DNA of 64,000 bases from Palsa-1447 sp964414785 (GTDB lineage: Bacteria > Verrucomicrobiota > Verrucomicrobiia > Opitutales > Opitutaceae): the NCBI GenBank assembly GCA_964414785.1, contig CAYPXZ010000016.1, forward strand, positions 1 through 64,000, read 5' to 3'. Shown here in pieces: positions 16,211 through 25,121 of the stretch. Position 1 is the first letter of the stretch; every line of letters starts with the position of its first letter. A program made the position numbers and the translations under genes. Under the pieces are notes generated by a model. The model searched no databases. It saw only the letters and a program-made list of their open reading frames with translations, and was not told the DNA's origin.

Positions 16211-17719
16211 CTATCTGCCGCTCTTTCCTTGGCTCTCCCAGTCGCACCGCCACACGGAGACGTCGTCGATCGCCCCGACCTTGGTCCACGCGCACGGCAG
16301 CCGCTTCAGCGCGTCCAGCTCGAACGGGAAGAGCACGGCGTAGAGAGCCCGCTTCTCCGACTGGACGGAGGCGCGGATGCGCGCTGCAACCGGCGGGGTG
16401 ATCTGGTCGTGGCGCAGGAGCGTGAAGCCCGTGAAGTAATAAAGGGCGCCGCTCGCCTGCGACACCATCAGGACGGAATCCCCCGGGACGTGGGATTCGA
16501 GCCAGCGCGAGACGCGCCCGTACTTGCGCTCGCCGTGGCCGATGGCCCACGCCTCGCGCAGCGGCCGGGTCTGGCTCACCTCGACGCCGACGGCGGCCGC
16601 GAGGACGAGGGCGGGCAGCAGCACCGCCCAGGCTGGGGACCGACCGGCCACTCCCCGGCTGAGCCAATGCCACAGGGCCGCCAGGCCGCCCACGATGAGG
16701 GCCGGGGCCGCGGGCAACACGAAGCGCAGGAACCACCACTGCTCGTGCGTCCAGCGGTATGCCGAGTAGAAGGCGAGGAACGCCGCGGCCCACGACAGGA
16801 GGACGGCGGCGACCCGCGCCGGGGTGCGGGACGGCGCGAGGATCAGCGGCGCGAAGGCGACCACGGGGCTCAGGAGGAGCGGCAGCCAGCGTGCATAGAA
16901 AGCCAGCGTTCCCGCCACGAGGTCCGAGTGGAACTCGCCTCCCAGGGCCCCGTACCCGCTCTGCAGCGCGTCGCCGTAGGCCACGTGGTTGATCGCCATC
17001 CACGCGGCGATGCCTGGCATCGAGCCGAGGGCGACAAGAAGCAGGCGCCGCGGCGAGAGACCGGCCGCGATCAGGACCGGGAGCGCGACTAGGAAGTTCG
17101 AGGGCCTTATCAGGAAGCCGACCGTGATGCAGGCGCCCGAGGCGAGCGCCCAGCCCGAGCGGTCGCGGCTCTTGAGCGCGGCGGCGATCGCGGCGGTCGC
17201 CCACACGGTAGCGGGCACGTCGCTGAGCGCCTGGAGTGAGGTGATCAGGTAGATGGGGCTGGCCGCCAGGATCGCGGCCGCAACGAGGGACCACGGGCCC
17301 GGCAGCCCGCAGAGGCGCCCGAGCGCAAACGTGAGCGCTATCCCTGCGAGGGAATGGACCAGGAGCAGGAAGTCGCCGGCATGCTGCCAGCCGATCACGC
17401 GGGCCGCCGGGACCAGGAGGAGGGGGAGCCCCGGGGGGTAAGTGGGCACGAGTTGCGAGGCATCCCCGGACGAAGGCTTGAATCCCAGCGGGACGTAGAG
17501 GTACGGAACGTCGGCCGGCGGGATCGCCGCGAGGGTCCTCATGGGCGTGTGGACCCTTCCCCGGGCGAAAAGGCGCGCCTCGTTGAAGTAGCCTGAGTTG
17601 TCGGAGCCTCCGGGCACCGCGCCGATCAGGATGTAGAGCAGGACCGCGTAGGCCGCGAGCCCGGCAGCCAGACCCAGCAGGGGGGCCGACAGCAAGCGTG
17701 GGGGCGGGGAGGAGGCCAC
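16211..17719 (-). CDS. Polytopic GT-C (GT39-like) glycosyltransferase
   Basis: This 502-residue membrane protein has roughly ten predicted transmembrane helices, starting with LLSAPLLGLAAGLAAYAVLL. An early periplasmic loop carries an acidic residue (GGSDNSGYFNEARLF), as in GT-C transferases that use lipid-linked sugars. The loop with LVPTYPPGLPLLLVP is also typical of the dolichyl-phosphate-mannose-type family. The C-terminus is a soluble periplasmic domain (from about residue 410). It starts six bases after the beta-mannosidase gene on the same strand, so it is probably the third gene of an operon with the esterase and GH2 enzyme. Acceptor and donor unknown. Confidence 0.75.
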   Translation of the reverse strand: MASSPPPRLLSAPLLGLAAGLAAYAVLLYILIGAVPGGSDNSGYFNEARLFARGRVHTPMRTLAAIPPADVPYLYVPLGFKPSSGDASQLVPTYPPGLPLLLVPAARVIGWQHAGDFLLLVHSLAGIALTFALGRLCGLPGPWSLVAAAILAASPIYLITSLQALSDVPATVWATAAIAAALKSRDRSGWALASGACITVGFLIRPSNFLVALPVLIAAGLSPRRLLLVALGSMPGIAAWMAINHVAYGDALQSGYGALGGEFHSDLVAGTLAFYARWLPLLLSPVVAFAPLILAPSRTPARVAAVLLSWAAAFLAFYSAYRWTHEQWWFLRFVLPAAPALIVGGLAALWHWLSRGVAGRSPAWAVLLPALVLAAAVGVEVSQTRPLREAWAIGHGERKYGRVSRWLESHVPGDSVLMVSQASGALYYFTGFTLLRHDQITPPVAARIRASVQSEKRALYAVLFPFELDALKRLPCAWTKVGAIDDVSVWRCDWESQGKSGR

Positions 17720-17725
17720 GGGTCG

Positions 17726-20206
17726 TCAGTACGTGTCGGCGAGCGAGCGGCGGGTGAGGGACTTGCGCAGCATGTCCGGCGTCACTCGGTCGGCGAAGTC
17801 GACTTCCACCTCCTTCGTCTCGCCCGGGTAGAGATCGAAGAAGTTGTCGCTGGAGGTGAACGACTGCCCGGCGAAGTCGAACTCGAACCGGTGCTGGTAC
17901 ACGGGCGACGTGAACCTGACGAGCGCATAGCGGGGCGCCTTCACCCGGAACGAGACCTTCGTCCTCGGCCTGGGAAGGCTCATGAAACGGGGGAGCGTGA
18001 GGAGGGCGGTGCCCTCGCTGACGCGCCTTCGGCCGACGTCGAGCGCCACCCTCAGGTAGATCGAGTCCCGGCCGAACTCGGCGATCGGACCGGCCAGGTC
18101 GAGCGTCTTCTGGCGGACGCTTCGCATGGGCCGCAGCACCACCTTCTTGCTCCCGCTCAGGAGCACCCGGCCGTCGAGGTGGAAGAGGTCCCAGCGCACG
18201 ACGCCCCTGGCCATGCGCGGGCCGTCGTAGCTCGTGTGGACGTGGACGCGCTGCACGGTCGAGCTCCTGTAGTTGTTGGTCGTGAAGACCTCATCCCCGG
18301 GGACGTGGGCGCTCACGAGCGCGGGCGCGAAGAACCGCCTCGCGGCGTGGTGGAGCGCCCTCCAGCGCCCCGTGAACTCGATCGAGCTCCACGAGGCGAC
18401 GGGCCAGCAGTCGTTCAGCTGCCAGTAGAGGGCCCCCATGCACTGGGGCATGTTGCGCCTGTAGTGCTCGGTCCCCGTCTGCACGCAGTGGACCTGGTTC
18501 AGCTGGGAAAGGTAGATGAGCGACGCCTGGTCCTTCGGGAAGCGGTACCGCCGGGACACGTAGTCGAGGATGACCTGGTTGCCCCCCTTGTTCTTCTGGT
18601 GGTCCTCCATCACGGTCCCGAAGATGTTGCCGTCGCTCGCCGGGCAGAACGTCGCCTGCGTCGGGAGCGAATTGTAGCTCTGCATCCCGAACTCGGAGGC
18701 GAACCGGAAATTCCACCGCTCGTAGTCCTTCACGGGGTTTCGCCCGTGCCAGACGTCCCAGAAGTGCGTGTCGCCCCGGGCCTCGCCCGCCGGGTGGCCC
18801 GTGTCCTCGTCGCCCCTCCAGGGGGACGAGGGCCAGTAGGGGGTCGCTCCGCCGAGGCGCTCCACGACCTCAGGGAGCGCCTCGTGGAAGAGCCGCTCGT
18901 AGTCGCCCCTCAGACCCTTCTTCTTCGGGTCCATGAGCTCGTGGGCGTTGATGCCCCACACCTCGTTGTTGCCGCACCAGAGCGCCAGGCAGGACCGGTG
19001 CCGGAGGCGGCGCACCTGGTACTCCGCCTCCTGCCTCGAGCTGTCGATGAACGCCTTGTCGCCGGGGTAGAGGGTGCAGGCGAACATGAAGTCCTGCCAG
19101 ACGAGCAGGCCCAGCTCGTCGCACAGGTCGTAAAAGTCCTCCGACTCGTAGATCCCGCCCCCCCAGACGCGCACCATGTTCATGTTCGCGGCGACCGCCG
19201 CCTCGAGGTCGCGCGCGTAGGCCCCCCGGGGCAGGCCCGCGACGAAGGAGTGCGCGGGGATCCAGTTCGCGCCCTTGGCAAAGAGTGCGCGGCCGTTCAC
19301 CAGGAATTGGAACGAGGTCCCCCATTTGTCCCTGTGCTGGTCAAGCGAGACGGTCCTCAGGCCGATCCTGCGCCTCCACGAGCCGACCGGCGAGCCGTCG
19401 GAGCCCGCGACATCCACCTCAAGGTCGTAGAGCGGCTGGCCGCCCTGGCCGCTCGGCCACCACAGGCTGGGTTCGCGGACGACGGCGCTCGGGCCCGTGC
19501 CCGAGAGGACCGCCTTGGGCCCGAGCCCAAGGCGCCACGAGATGGTGGCGCTCCCGTCGGGACGAAGGAGCTCGGGCCGGATCGAGAGCGTCACGCTCCC
19601 GTCCGGCGCGTGGGCCTGGGAAACCCCGACATCCACGAGCCGGTTGCCGCTCCAGCCCTCCAGGCGGATGTCGCGCCAGATTCCCGCCGTCACGAACCGC
19701 GGGCCCCAGTCCCAGCCGAACTGGCACTGCTCCTTGCGGATCGCCGTGCAGCCGCCCACCGGGTCGTTGATCTCCCGCGGGCGGTGGGAGGTCCTGTGGG
19801 TGCGGATGTGGCGGGTCGCGCTGGCGAAGCGGATGGTGAGCGTGTTTTTTCCCGCGCGCAGGAGCGGCCTCACGTCCCAGCGGTAGCCGATGAACATGTT
19901 CTCGGTGCTCGCCACCCGCCTGCCGTTCACGCGCACGGTCGCGACGGTGTCGAGGCCGTCCGCGACGAGGTCGATTGCCTCCTCACCGAGGAGCGCAAGG
20001 TCGGCGTCAAAGTCCGCCGTGTACTCCCAGTCCCGCTCGTCGATCCACTGCAGTCCGGCCTCGTTGGTCCCCCAGAACGGGTCGGGGATCTCGCCGGCGC
20101 GGAGCAAGTCGGTGTGGACGCACCCGGGCACGGTCGCCGGGAGCCACCTGGTGCCCGAGCAGTCCCTGAATCTCCATGGTGATGCGCCGAGCGGAATGAC
20201 TCTCAT
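17726..20206 (-). CDS. GH2 beta-mannosidase
   Basis: This 826-residue glycoside hydrolase has a jelly-roll sugar-binding domain (GTRWLPATVPGCVHTDLL, then EAIDLVADGLDTVATVRVNG), an Ig-like domain, and a TIM barrel. In the barrel, LWCGNNEVWGI supplies the acid/base Glu (NNE) and FASEFGMQSY supplies the nucleophile Glu (SEFG). MVRVWGGGIYESEDFYDLCD is the usual barrel segment of beta-mannosidases. There is no signal peptide, so it is probably cytoplasmic and acts on imported oligosaccharides. It follows the esterase gene by 12 bases and precedes the glycosyltransferase by six. Confidence 0.92.
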   Translation of the reverse strand: MRVIPLGASPWRFRDCSGTRWLPATVPGCVHTDLLRAGEIPDPFWGTNEAGLQWIDERDWEYTADFDADLALLGEEAIDLVADGLDTVATVRVNGRRVASTENMFIGYRWDVRPLLRAGKNTLTIRFASATRHIRTHRTSHRPREINDPVGGCTAIRKEQCQFGWDWGPRFVTAGIWRDIRLEGWSGNRLVDVGVSQAHAPDGSVTLSIRPELLRPDGSATISWRLGLGPKAVLSGTGPSAVVREPSLWWPSGQGGQPLYDLEVDVAGSDGSPVGSWRRRIGLRTVSLDQHRDKWGTSFQFLVNGRALFAKGANWIPAHSFVAGLPRGAYARDLEAAVAANMNMVRVWGGGIYESEDFYDLCDELGLLVWQDFMFACTLYPGDKAFIDSSRQEAEYQVRRLRHRSCLALWCGNNEVWGINAHELMDPKKKGLRGDYERLFHEALPEVVERLGGATPYWPSSPWRGDEDTGHPAGEARGDTHFWDVWHGRNPVKDYERWNFRFASEFGMQSYNSLPTQATFCPASDGNIFGTVMEDHQKNKGGNQVILDYVSRRYRFPKDQASLIYLSQLNQVHCVQTGTEHYRRNMPQCMGALYWQLNDCWPVASWSSIEFTGRWRALHHAARRFFAPALVSAHVPGDEVFTTNNYRSSTVQRVHVHTSYDGPRMARGVVRWDLFHLDGRVLLSGSKKVVLRPMRSVRQKTLDLAGPIAEFGRDSIYLRVALDVGRRRVSEGTALLTLPRFMSLPRPRTKVSFRVKAPRYALVRFTSPVYQHRFEFDFAGQSFTSSDNFFDLYPGETKEVEVDFADRVTPDMLRKSLTRRSLADTY

Positions 20207-20218
20207 GCGGGGCCGCGG

Positions 20219-21592
20219 CTACTTGATCCCGAGGAAGTTGGTGATCCAGCCGCTGCTCGCGTCGTATTGCTCGGGCGTGTAGGCGTGGCCGAGCTCAAGG
20301 GTGAGCCCGAGCGTCTTCGGCGCGGTGATCAGGTTGTACGCGGCGTAGCACGAGGTCGGGGGGCACACCTCGTCGTTGTAGCCCCAGCTGTAGTAGCCGG
20401 GCACGCGGACCCGCCGCGCGAAGTTCACGGTGTCATAGTAGGTCGCCGTCGCGATCTTGGCCGGCGTCGCCTGGGCCGAGGGTGTGCCGTCCGGGTTCGG
20501 CATGAAGGGGTGGGGCCATCCCCCTGCGCGGCCGTGGAGCTCGGCGGAGTAGTCGCAGGCCGCCGGGTGGGTGGCGCTAAGCCCCGTCACGCGCGGGTCG
20601 AGGCCCGCGGTGACGATCGTCAGCTGCCCGCCCTGGCTGGCCCCCATGACGACCAGCTGCTTGCCGTCCCAGTACGGGCGCGAGGTCAGGAAGTCGTCCG
20701 CGCGGACGCAGCTCAGGTAGACGCGGTGGTAGTAGTAGTGCTCGCGGTCGTCGAAGTTGAAGAGCCAGTAGCCGTTGAGGCCGCCGGCGTAGAGCACGTC
20801 GTAGACGTCCTTCGCCATGTTGACCGGTATGCCGTGGATGCCGATCTCGAGGACGATCGCGCCCCTCGAGGCCAATTCGGGGTCGCCCGAGTAGGGCCGG
20901 ACGCCCGCCCCGGGCACCTTCAGGATCGCCGGGTATTTGCCTGGGGCCTTGGGCTCGCACAGGATCCCGAAGATCCGGGCCGGGACGGGCCCCATCCCCA
21001 CGGTGCGGAAGCTCACGTGGTAGACGTCGACCTTTGAGGTGCAGGCCTCGGGCACGAGGGTCAGCTTCGCGTCCAGCGGCACCTTCGCCAGGTCGGCCTT
21101 CCCCGCGGCCCAGAACGCGTCGAAGTCCGCGGGCTCGACCTGGGTCGCCTTGATCTCCTGCGGCGCGAAGGCCGCCGTGGCGAGCCCGCGGTAGCTCCGC
21201 CCGGCCACCTGGGTGGTGACGATGCACCGGAGGAACCCGGGGACAGTCATCGTGCCCCCGTCCACCGTCAGGCCCGAGAGAGGCAGCGCAACGGTCTTCT
21301 TCTCGCCCGGGAACATGTCGGGCCCGACGGTGTAGGTCACCGTGACGGCGTCGACCGGCTCGTTGTCCGCCGTCACCGACACCGCGAAACGGACAGGCTC
21401 GCCCAGCTTGTAGGTCCAGTCGCGGTGGTCGGGGACGACGATGACCCTGACGGTGGCCGCCCTCAGCGAGGCCCCCGGGGGCACCGGGGATATCGGCACC
21501 CCGGCGGTGTCCGAGGGGGAGTCCGCCATCGCAAGGCCGACGGCGCAGACAAGGGCGAGCGACGCAAGGGACAGGGCGCGCATGGATTTCAT
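20219..21592 (-). CDS. Secreted acetyl(xylan) esterase, AXE1 family
   Basis: This 457-residue protein has a signal peptide (MRALSLASLALVCAVGLAMA), an N-terminal beta domain of about 130 residues, and an alpha/beta-hydrolase domain of the acetyl xylan esterase family. The nucleophile elbow is GASQGGQLT. EVEPADFDAFWAAGKADL-type spacing precedes the catalytic domain, and YYSWGYNDEVCPPTS carries the acid region of the triad, with the His likely at LGHAY near the C-terminus. It removes acetyl groups from hemicellulose or sugars outside the cytoplasm. First gene of the esterase-GH2-glycosyltransferase operon. Confidence 0.88.
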   Translation of the reverse strand: MKSMRALSLASLALVCAVGLAMADSPSDTAGVPISPVPPGASLRAATVRVIVVPDHRDWTYKLGEPVRFAVSVTADNEPVDAVTVTYTVGPDMFPGEKKTVALPLSGLTVDGGTMTVPGFLRCIVTTQVAGRSYRGLATAAFAPQEIKATQVEPADFDAFWAAGKADLAKVPLDAKLTLVPEACTSKVDVYHVSFRTVGMGPVPARIFGILCEPKAPGKYPAILKVPGAGVRPYSGDPELASRGAIVLEIGIHGIPVNMAKDVYDVLYAGGLNGYWLFNFDDREHYYYHRVYLSCVRADDFLTSRPYWDGKQLVVMGASQGGQLTIVTAGLDPRVTGLSATHPAACDYSAELHGRAGGWPHPFMPNPDGTPSAQATPAKIATATYYDTVNFARRVRVPGYYSWGYNDEVCPPTSCYAAYNLITAPKTLGLTLELGHAYTPEQYDASSGWITNFLGIK

Positions 21593-21760
21593 GGGGATTG
21601 GGTTTCAAGGGCCGCCATCGGCACGGGCTTGCGGAGGGCCTTCCCTTCCTCTGGCGGCCGGCCATTGCCGGCTTCCCAGAGGTTTTCCATGACGCGGCTT
21701 TTTACAAGTATTACCCGACCCCGGGAGCCGCGTGCCTGGGGCCCCTGGGGCGGACGGGCG

Positions 21761-22825
21761 CTACTCCGCCGTCTCGCCGGTCACGACGGTCCCTCCCGTC
21801 ACGCTGGCCTTCTCAAGGATAGCCTTGGAGATCTTCTCCGCGAGCTCCGGCTTCTCCCGGATGGTCTGCTTGGCCGCGTCGCGGCCCTGGCCCACGAGCT
21901 CGCCCAGGTAGGTGATCCACGAGCCCTTTTTCTCCAGGATCTTGTGCTCGAGGCCGAGATCAAGGAGCGAGCCCGATGCGGAAATGCCCTCGTCGTACAT
22001 GATGTCGAACTCGACCTCGGTGAACGGGGGCGCGACCTTGTTCTTCACGACCTTGATCTTGGTGCGGTTGCCGATGACCTTCCCCTCGGGGGTCTTGATC
22101 TGGTCCTTGCGGCGGATGTCGATGCGGATCGACGAGAAGAACTTGAGCGCGCGCCCGCCGGACGTGGTCTCCGGGTTGCCGAACATCACGCCGATCTTCT
22201 CGCGGATCTGGTTGGTGAAGATGCACACGCACTGGGTCTTGCTGACCACGCTCGTCAGGCGGCGCATCGCCTGCGACATGAGGCGCGCCTGGCTGCCCAT
22301 GGTCATGTCGCCCATCTGGCCGTCGAGCTCCGCCTTGGTGATGAGCGCGGCGACCGAGTCGAGGACGATGATGTCGATGCTGTTGGAGCGGATCAGCGTC
22401 TCCATGATGTTCAGGGCGTCCTCGCCGCTGTCGGGCTGGGAGACGAGGAGGTCGTCGAGCTTCACGCCCACGACGCGCGCATACTTCGGGTCGAGAGCGT
22501 GCTCGACGTCGATGAACGCGGCGAGCCCGCCCTTCTTCTGGGCCTCCGCGATGACGCTCAGGCAGAACGTGGTCTTGCCCGAGGACTCCGGCCCGTAGAT
22601 CTCCACGATGCGGCCCTTGGGAAGGCCCCCGACCCCGAGCGCCAGGTCGATCGCGAGCGACCCGGTCGACAGGGTCTCGACCTTCATCTTCGCGTTGCTG
22701 CCGAGGCGCATGATCGAGCCCTCGCCGAACTCCTTGGTTATGGAGGAGAGCGCGAGCTCGATATTCTTCTCTCGGACGTGGGCGACGGCGGGGGCTGCGG
22801 GTTTGGGAGGAGTGGCTTTTGACAT
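21761..22825 (-). CDS. recA: Recombinase A
   Basis: This 354-residue protein mediates homologous recombination and SOS co-protease activity. The Walker A motif GPESSGKTT, the ALDPKYA segment, Walker B IIVLDSVAALI, the L1/L2 loop region (GQMGDMTMGSQARLMSQAMR; NQIREKIGVMFGNPETTSGG) and the KNKVAPPFTEVEFDI block are all present. I chose ATG 22825; an in-frame ATG at 22858 would add 11 residues. The Ala/Pro-rich N-terminal tail is longer than in E. coli. No clear LexA box could be identified upstream. Confidence 0.97.
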   Translation of the reverse strand: MSKATPPKPAAPAVAHVREKNIELALSSITKEFGEGSIMRLGSNAKMKVETLSTGSLAIDLALGVGGLPKGRIVEIYGPESSGKTTFCLSVIAEAQKKGGLAAFIDVEHALDPKYARVVGVKLDDLLVSQPDSGEDALNIMETLIRSNSIDIIVLDSVAALITKAELDGQMGDMTMGSQARLMSQAMRRLTSVVSKTQCVCIFTNQIREKIGVMFGNPETTSGGRALKFFSSIRIDIRRKDQIKTPEGKVIGNRTKIKVVKNKVAPPFTEVEFDIMYDEGISASGSLLDLGLEHKILEKKGSWITYLGELVGQGRDAAKQTIREKPELAEKISKAILEKASVTGGTVVTGETAE

Positions 22826-22874
22826 GGCTTGGAGGGGAGCCCTTGTTGACGCATTCATTTGGGAACGGAGCGAT

Positions 22875-23198
22875 TCAAAAATCCCTATATTTCAGAGATT
22901 TTTCGGCCCCCGGCCCCGGCGGCACGACGGCGAGCGCCACGCAGCCGCCGCGGGTCAGCTCGGCGAGGACCCTGACGGGCCCCGCGCCGGCGCCGGGCGC
23001 CCGAACCTTACCCTCAAAAAGGATGACCGGGCCGCCCCGGCTTCCCCTGCGGCGCACGACGCGCCTCGATCCATTCGCAATGGCGTCGCAGGCGTCCCTG
23101 TCGCAGAGGCGGCGCCCCTTTAGGGCGCACTGCCGGGCAAACCGCCGGGTGAACCGGACGACGCGGATGGGGGCCTGGGTGGAGGGGATCTGTGCCAC
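22875..23198 (-). CDS. Small basic protein upstream of recA (hypothetical)
   Basis: The frame gives 107 residues with a basic N-terminal half (RVVRFTRRFARQCALKGRR, then DRDACDAI) and a hydrophobic C-terminal half (RVLAELTRGGCVALAVVPP). The pattern vaguely recalls small RelE/DUF4258-like proteins but I cannot assign a family. It lies on the recA strand, 49 bases upstream of recA. Its last codons run through an inverted repeat (AAAAATC 22877-22883 and GATTTTT 22897-22903) that may be a regulatory element. In this GC-rich genome open frames of this size occur by chance, so confidence is low. Confidence 0.4.
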   Translation of the reverse strand: MAQIPSTQAPIRVVRFTRRFARQCALKGRRLCDRDACDAIANGSRRVVRRRGSRGGPVILFEGKVRAPGAGAGPVRVLAELTRGGCVALAVVPPGPGAEKSLKYRDF

Positions 23199-23346
23199 GG
23201 CTCGGGACCGGGAGCCAGCCCGTGGCGTTCCGCCAAGTCAAGACAGTATTTAGACAAGTCTAACATGCTTGGTCGCCTTGGGGGTCGGACGGGGCATTGA
23301 ATCCGCAGGTTGCGATTTTCGCCGATAGGGCCGAGCTTGGGCCCCA

Positions 23347-24600
23347 ATGACGATAGGAGAATGGCAGAAGCTCGACCCCGAGGCCGGCGCACGCGAGGTC
23401 CTGCGGCGCGTTGATACCCATCTTGCCCCTCCCCAACGCGTTTCGTCGGTCGCGGCCCTCCGCGGGCAGGGGGAGCTTGCCGCCGCGTTTGCGGTGGCTT
23501 CCCCCGGGCCCCTGCGCGGGGTCCCCTACATGGTGAAGGACCTCTTTGACGTCGCCGGCATGCCGACCCTGGCCGGCTCGTCGTTCCTGCCGGAGGTGAG
23601 GCCTGTCCCGGCGCAGGACTCGCGGATCGTTAGGGACCTGGCTGCGGCGGGCGCCGTCCTTGTCGGCAAGACCCACCTCTTCGAGTTCGCCTGGGGCCTC
23701 ACGGGGGAAAACGCCCATTACGGGGACTGCGAGCACCCGAAATTCGCGGGGAGGACCGCGGGGGGCTCGAGCAGCGGCAGCGCGGTCGCGGTGGCCGCCG
23801 ACGTCGTCCCGCTCGCGATCGGGACCGACACGGGGGGATCGATCCGGGTCCCGGCGGCCTTCTGCGGGATCTACGGGTACCGGGGCGTCCCCGGGGATCC
23901 CTGGGCCCTGGACGCGGTTCCCCTGGCCCCCAGCTTTGACACCGCAGGCTGGTTCACGCGGACCGCCGGCGACATGCGGACGGTATGCGGGGCCCTCGTG
24001 GGCGCCGGCTCCCCGGGGGGGACGCCCCGCGGCTGCTACCTCGACATGCCGGGTGTCGACGCCGACGTGGCGGAGGCGTGCCGCGCCGCGGCCGCCGGCT
24101 TCACCGCGCCCTCGGAGGGGGCGTCGCGCCGCGAGCTCCTGGCCGCATTCAGCCCCGCGGCCGAGGTGTACGGCGTCCTTGGCGGGCACGAGTCCTGGCG
24201 GATCCACAGGAAATGGGCCGATCGGTACAAGGCCCGGTACGGCCCCCTCGTCCTCGACCGCCTGGAGCGGGCCAGGGCGATCTCGCCCGCGCAGCTTGCG
24301 GCCGTCGAGCCGAGCCGTCAGGCGATCAAGCGGGCGTGGGAGGCCTACTTCGTGGACCACGACTTCCTCGTCATGCCGGCGACCCCCTTCGGGGCGCTGA
24401 CGAAGGCCGAGCTGACCCCCGCCAACCGGCTGCGCATGCTCGGCCTAACGGCGCCGGCGAGCCTGGGGGGACTCCCGGTCCTCACGGTGCCGGTCGCCCT
24501 TCCCTCGGGGCTGTCAGCGGGCCTGCAGGTGGTCTTCAGCCACCCGCAGAACCGCGTGGTGGCCTGGGTGCTCGCGGCCTGCCCTCACTCGTCGGCCTGA
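23347..24600 (+). CDS. Amidase-signature family hydrolase
   Basis: This 417-residue protein is an amidase-signature enzyme. The catalytic Lys lies in YMVKDLFDVAGMPT, the Gly/Ser-rich signature is FAGRTAGGSSSGSAVAVAAD with the cis-Ser, and IGTDTGGSIRVPAAFCGIYG holds the nucleophilic Ser. Such enzymes hydrolyse small amides or carbamoyl compounds. The closest layout is AtzF/allophanate-hydrolase-like or GatA-like amidases, but no GatB/C partner is nearby. Its position beside a cytosine-deaminase-like gene and an NMT1/THI5-type transporter suggests it degrades an imported nitrogen compound. It overlaps the convergent DUF2165 gene by 16 bases. Confidence 0.88.
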   Translation: MTIGEWQKLDPEAGAREVLRRVDTHLAPPQRVSSVAALRGQGELAAAFAVASPGPLRGVPYMVKDLFDVAGMPTLAGSSFLPEVRPVPAQDSRIVRDLAAAGAVLVGKTHLFEFAWGLTGENAHYGDCEHPKFAGRTAGGSSSGSAVAVAADVVPLAIGTDTGGSIRVPAAFCGIYGYRGVPGDPWALDAVPLAPSFDTAGWFTRTAGDMRTVCGALVGAGSPGGTPRGCYLDMPGVDADVAEACRAAAAGFTAPSEGASRRELLAAFSPAAEVYGVLGGHESWRIHRKWADRYKARYGPLVLDRLERARAISPAQLAAVEPSRQAIKRAWEAYFVDHDFLVMPATPFGALTKAELTPANRLRMLGLTAPASLGGLPVLTVPVALPSGLSAGLQVVFSHPQNRVVAWVLAACPHSSA

Positions 24601-25070
24601 TTCAGGAGGATCAGGCTCAGTCCCATGAAGGTGAAGAGCCGGAAGGCGGCATCCTGGCCGTTCCAGATCTTGGACTGCCACATGAGGAACCATTCGCCGC
24701 CGACGGCCATGAAGGCGAAGTACCACTGGATGAGGCCCACCGTGAGGCCGACCGAGGCGAGGCCCTTGGCCTTCTTCCACTCGGCCGCGGGCGCGCCCCG
24801 GGCCTTCCACAGTTTGAAAGAGCCCGCGCCGATCAGCGCGCAGCAGAGCGACTCCCACCCGATGATCGAGGCGTAGAAGGCCTTGTGCAGGACCGGCGCG
24901 CGGATCGCGCGGTACATGGCCGCGTTCCCGGGGAAGGTCGTGTCCATGCTAAGGACATGCCGGACAAACTGGTAGTTCGAGTTGGGGTCGGTCAGGTTGT
25001 TGAAAACGACGACCAGCATGAAGAAGGACGAGAGCGACGTGATGACGATCTTGCAGAGTCTGAGTTGCAT
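24585..25070 (-). CDS. DUF2165 family small membrane protein
   Basis: This 161-residue protein has four predicted transmembrane helices and the family landmarks VFNNLTDPNSNYQFVRHVLSMDTTFPG near the N-terminus and WYFAFMAVGGEWFLMWQSKIWNGQ near the C-terminus. The function of DUF2165 proteins is not known. It lies 51 bases downstream of the cytosine-deaminase-like gene on the same strand and may be its operon partner. Confidence 0.85.
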   Translation of the reverse strand: MQLRLCKIVITSLSSFFMLVVVFNNLTDPNSNYQFVRHVLSMDTTFPGNAAMYRAIRAPVLHKAFYASIIGWESLCCALIGAGSFKLWKARGAPAAEWKKAKGLASVGLTVGLIQWYFAFMAVGGEWFLMWQSKIWNGQDAAFRLFTFMGLSLILLNQADE

Positions 25071-25121
25071 GGGGTGTTCCTCGGGTTTGAAGCCTGTTCT
25101 GGGTGGGGGCCGAATATGCTG

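Noticed and set aside
17891..20182. 763-codon plus-strand frame opposite the GH2 gene
   Set aside because: Low-complexity Arg/Pro/Gly/Val/His-rich translation; the GH2 enzyme on the other strand has both catalytic glutamates.
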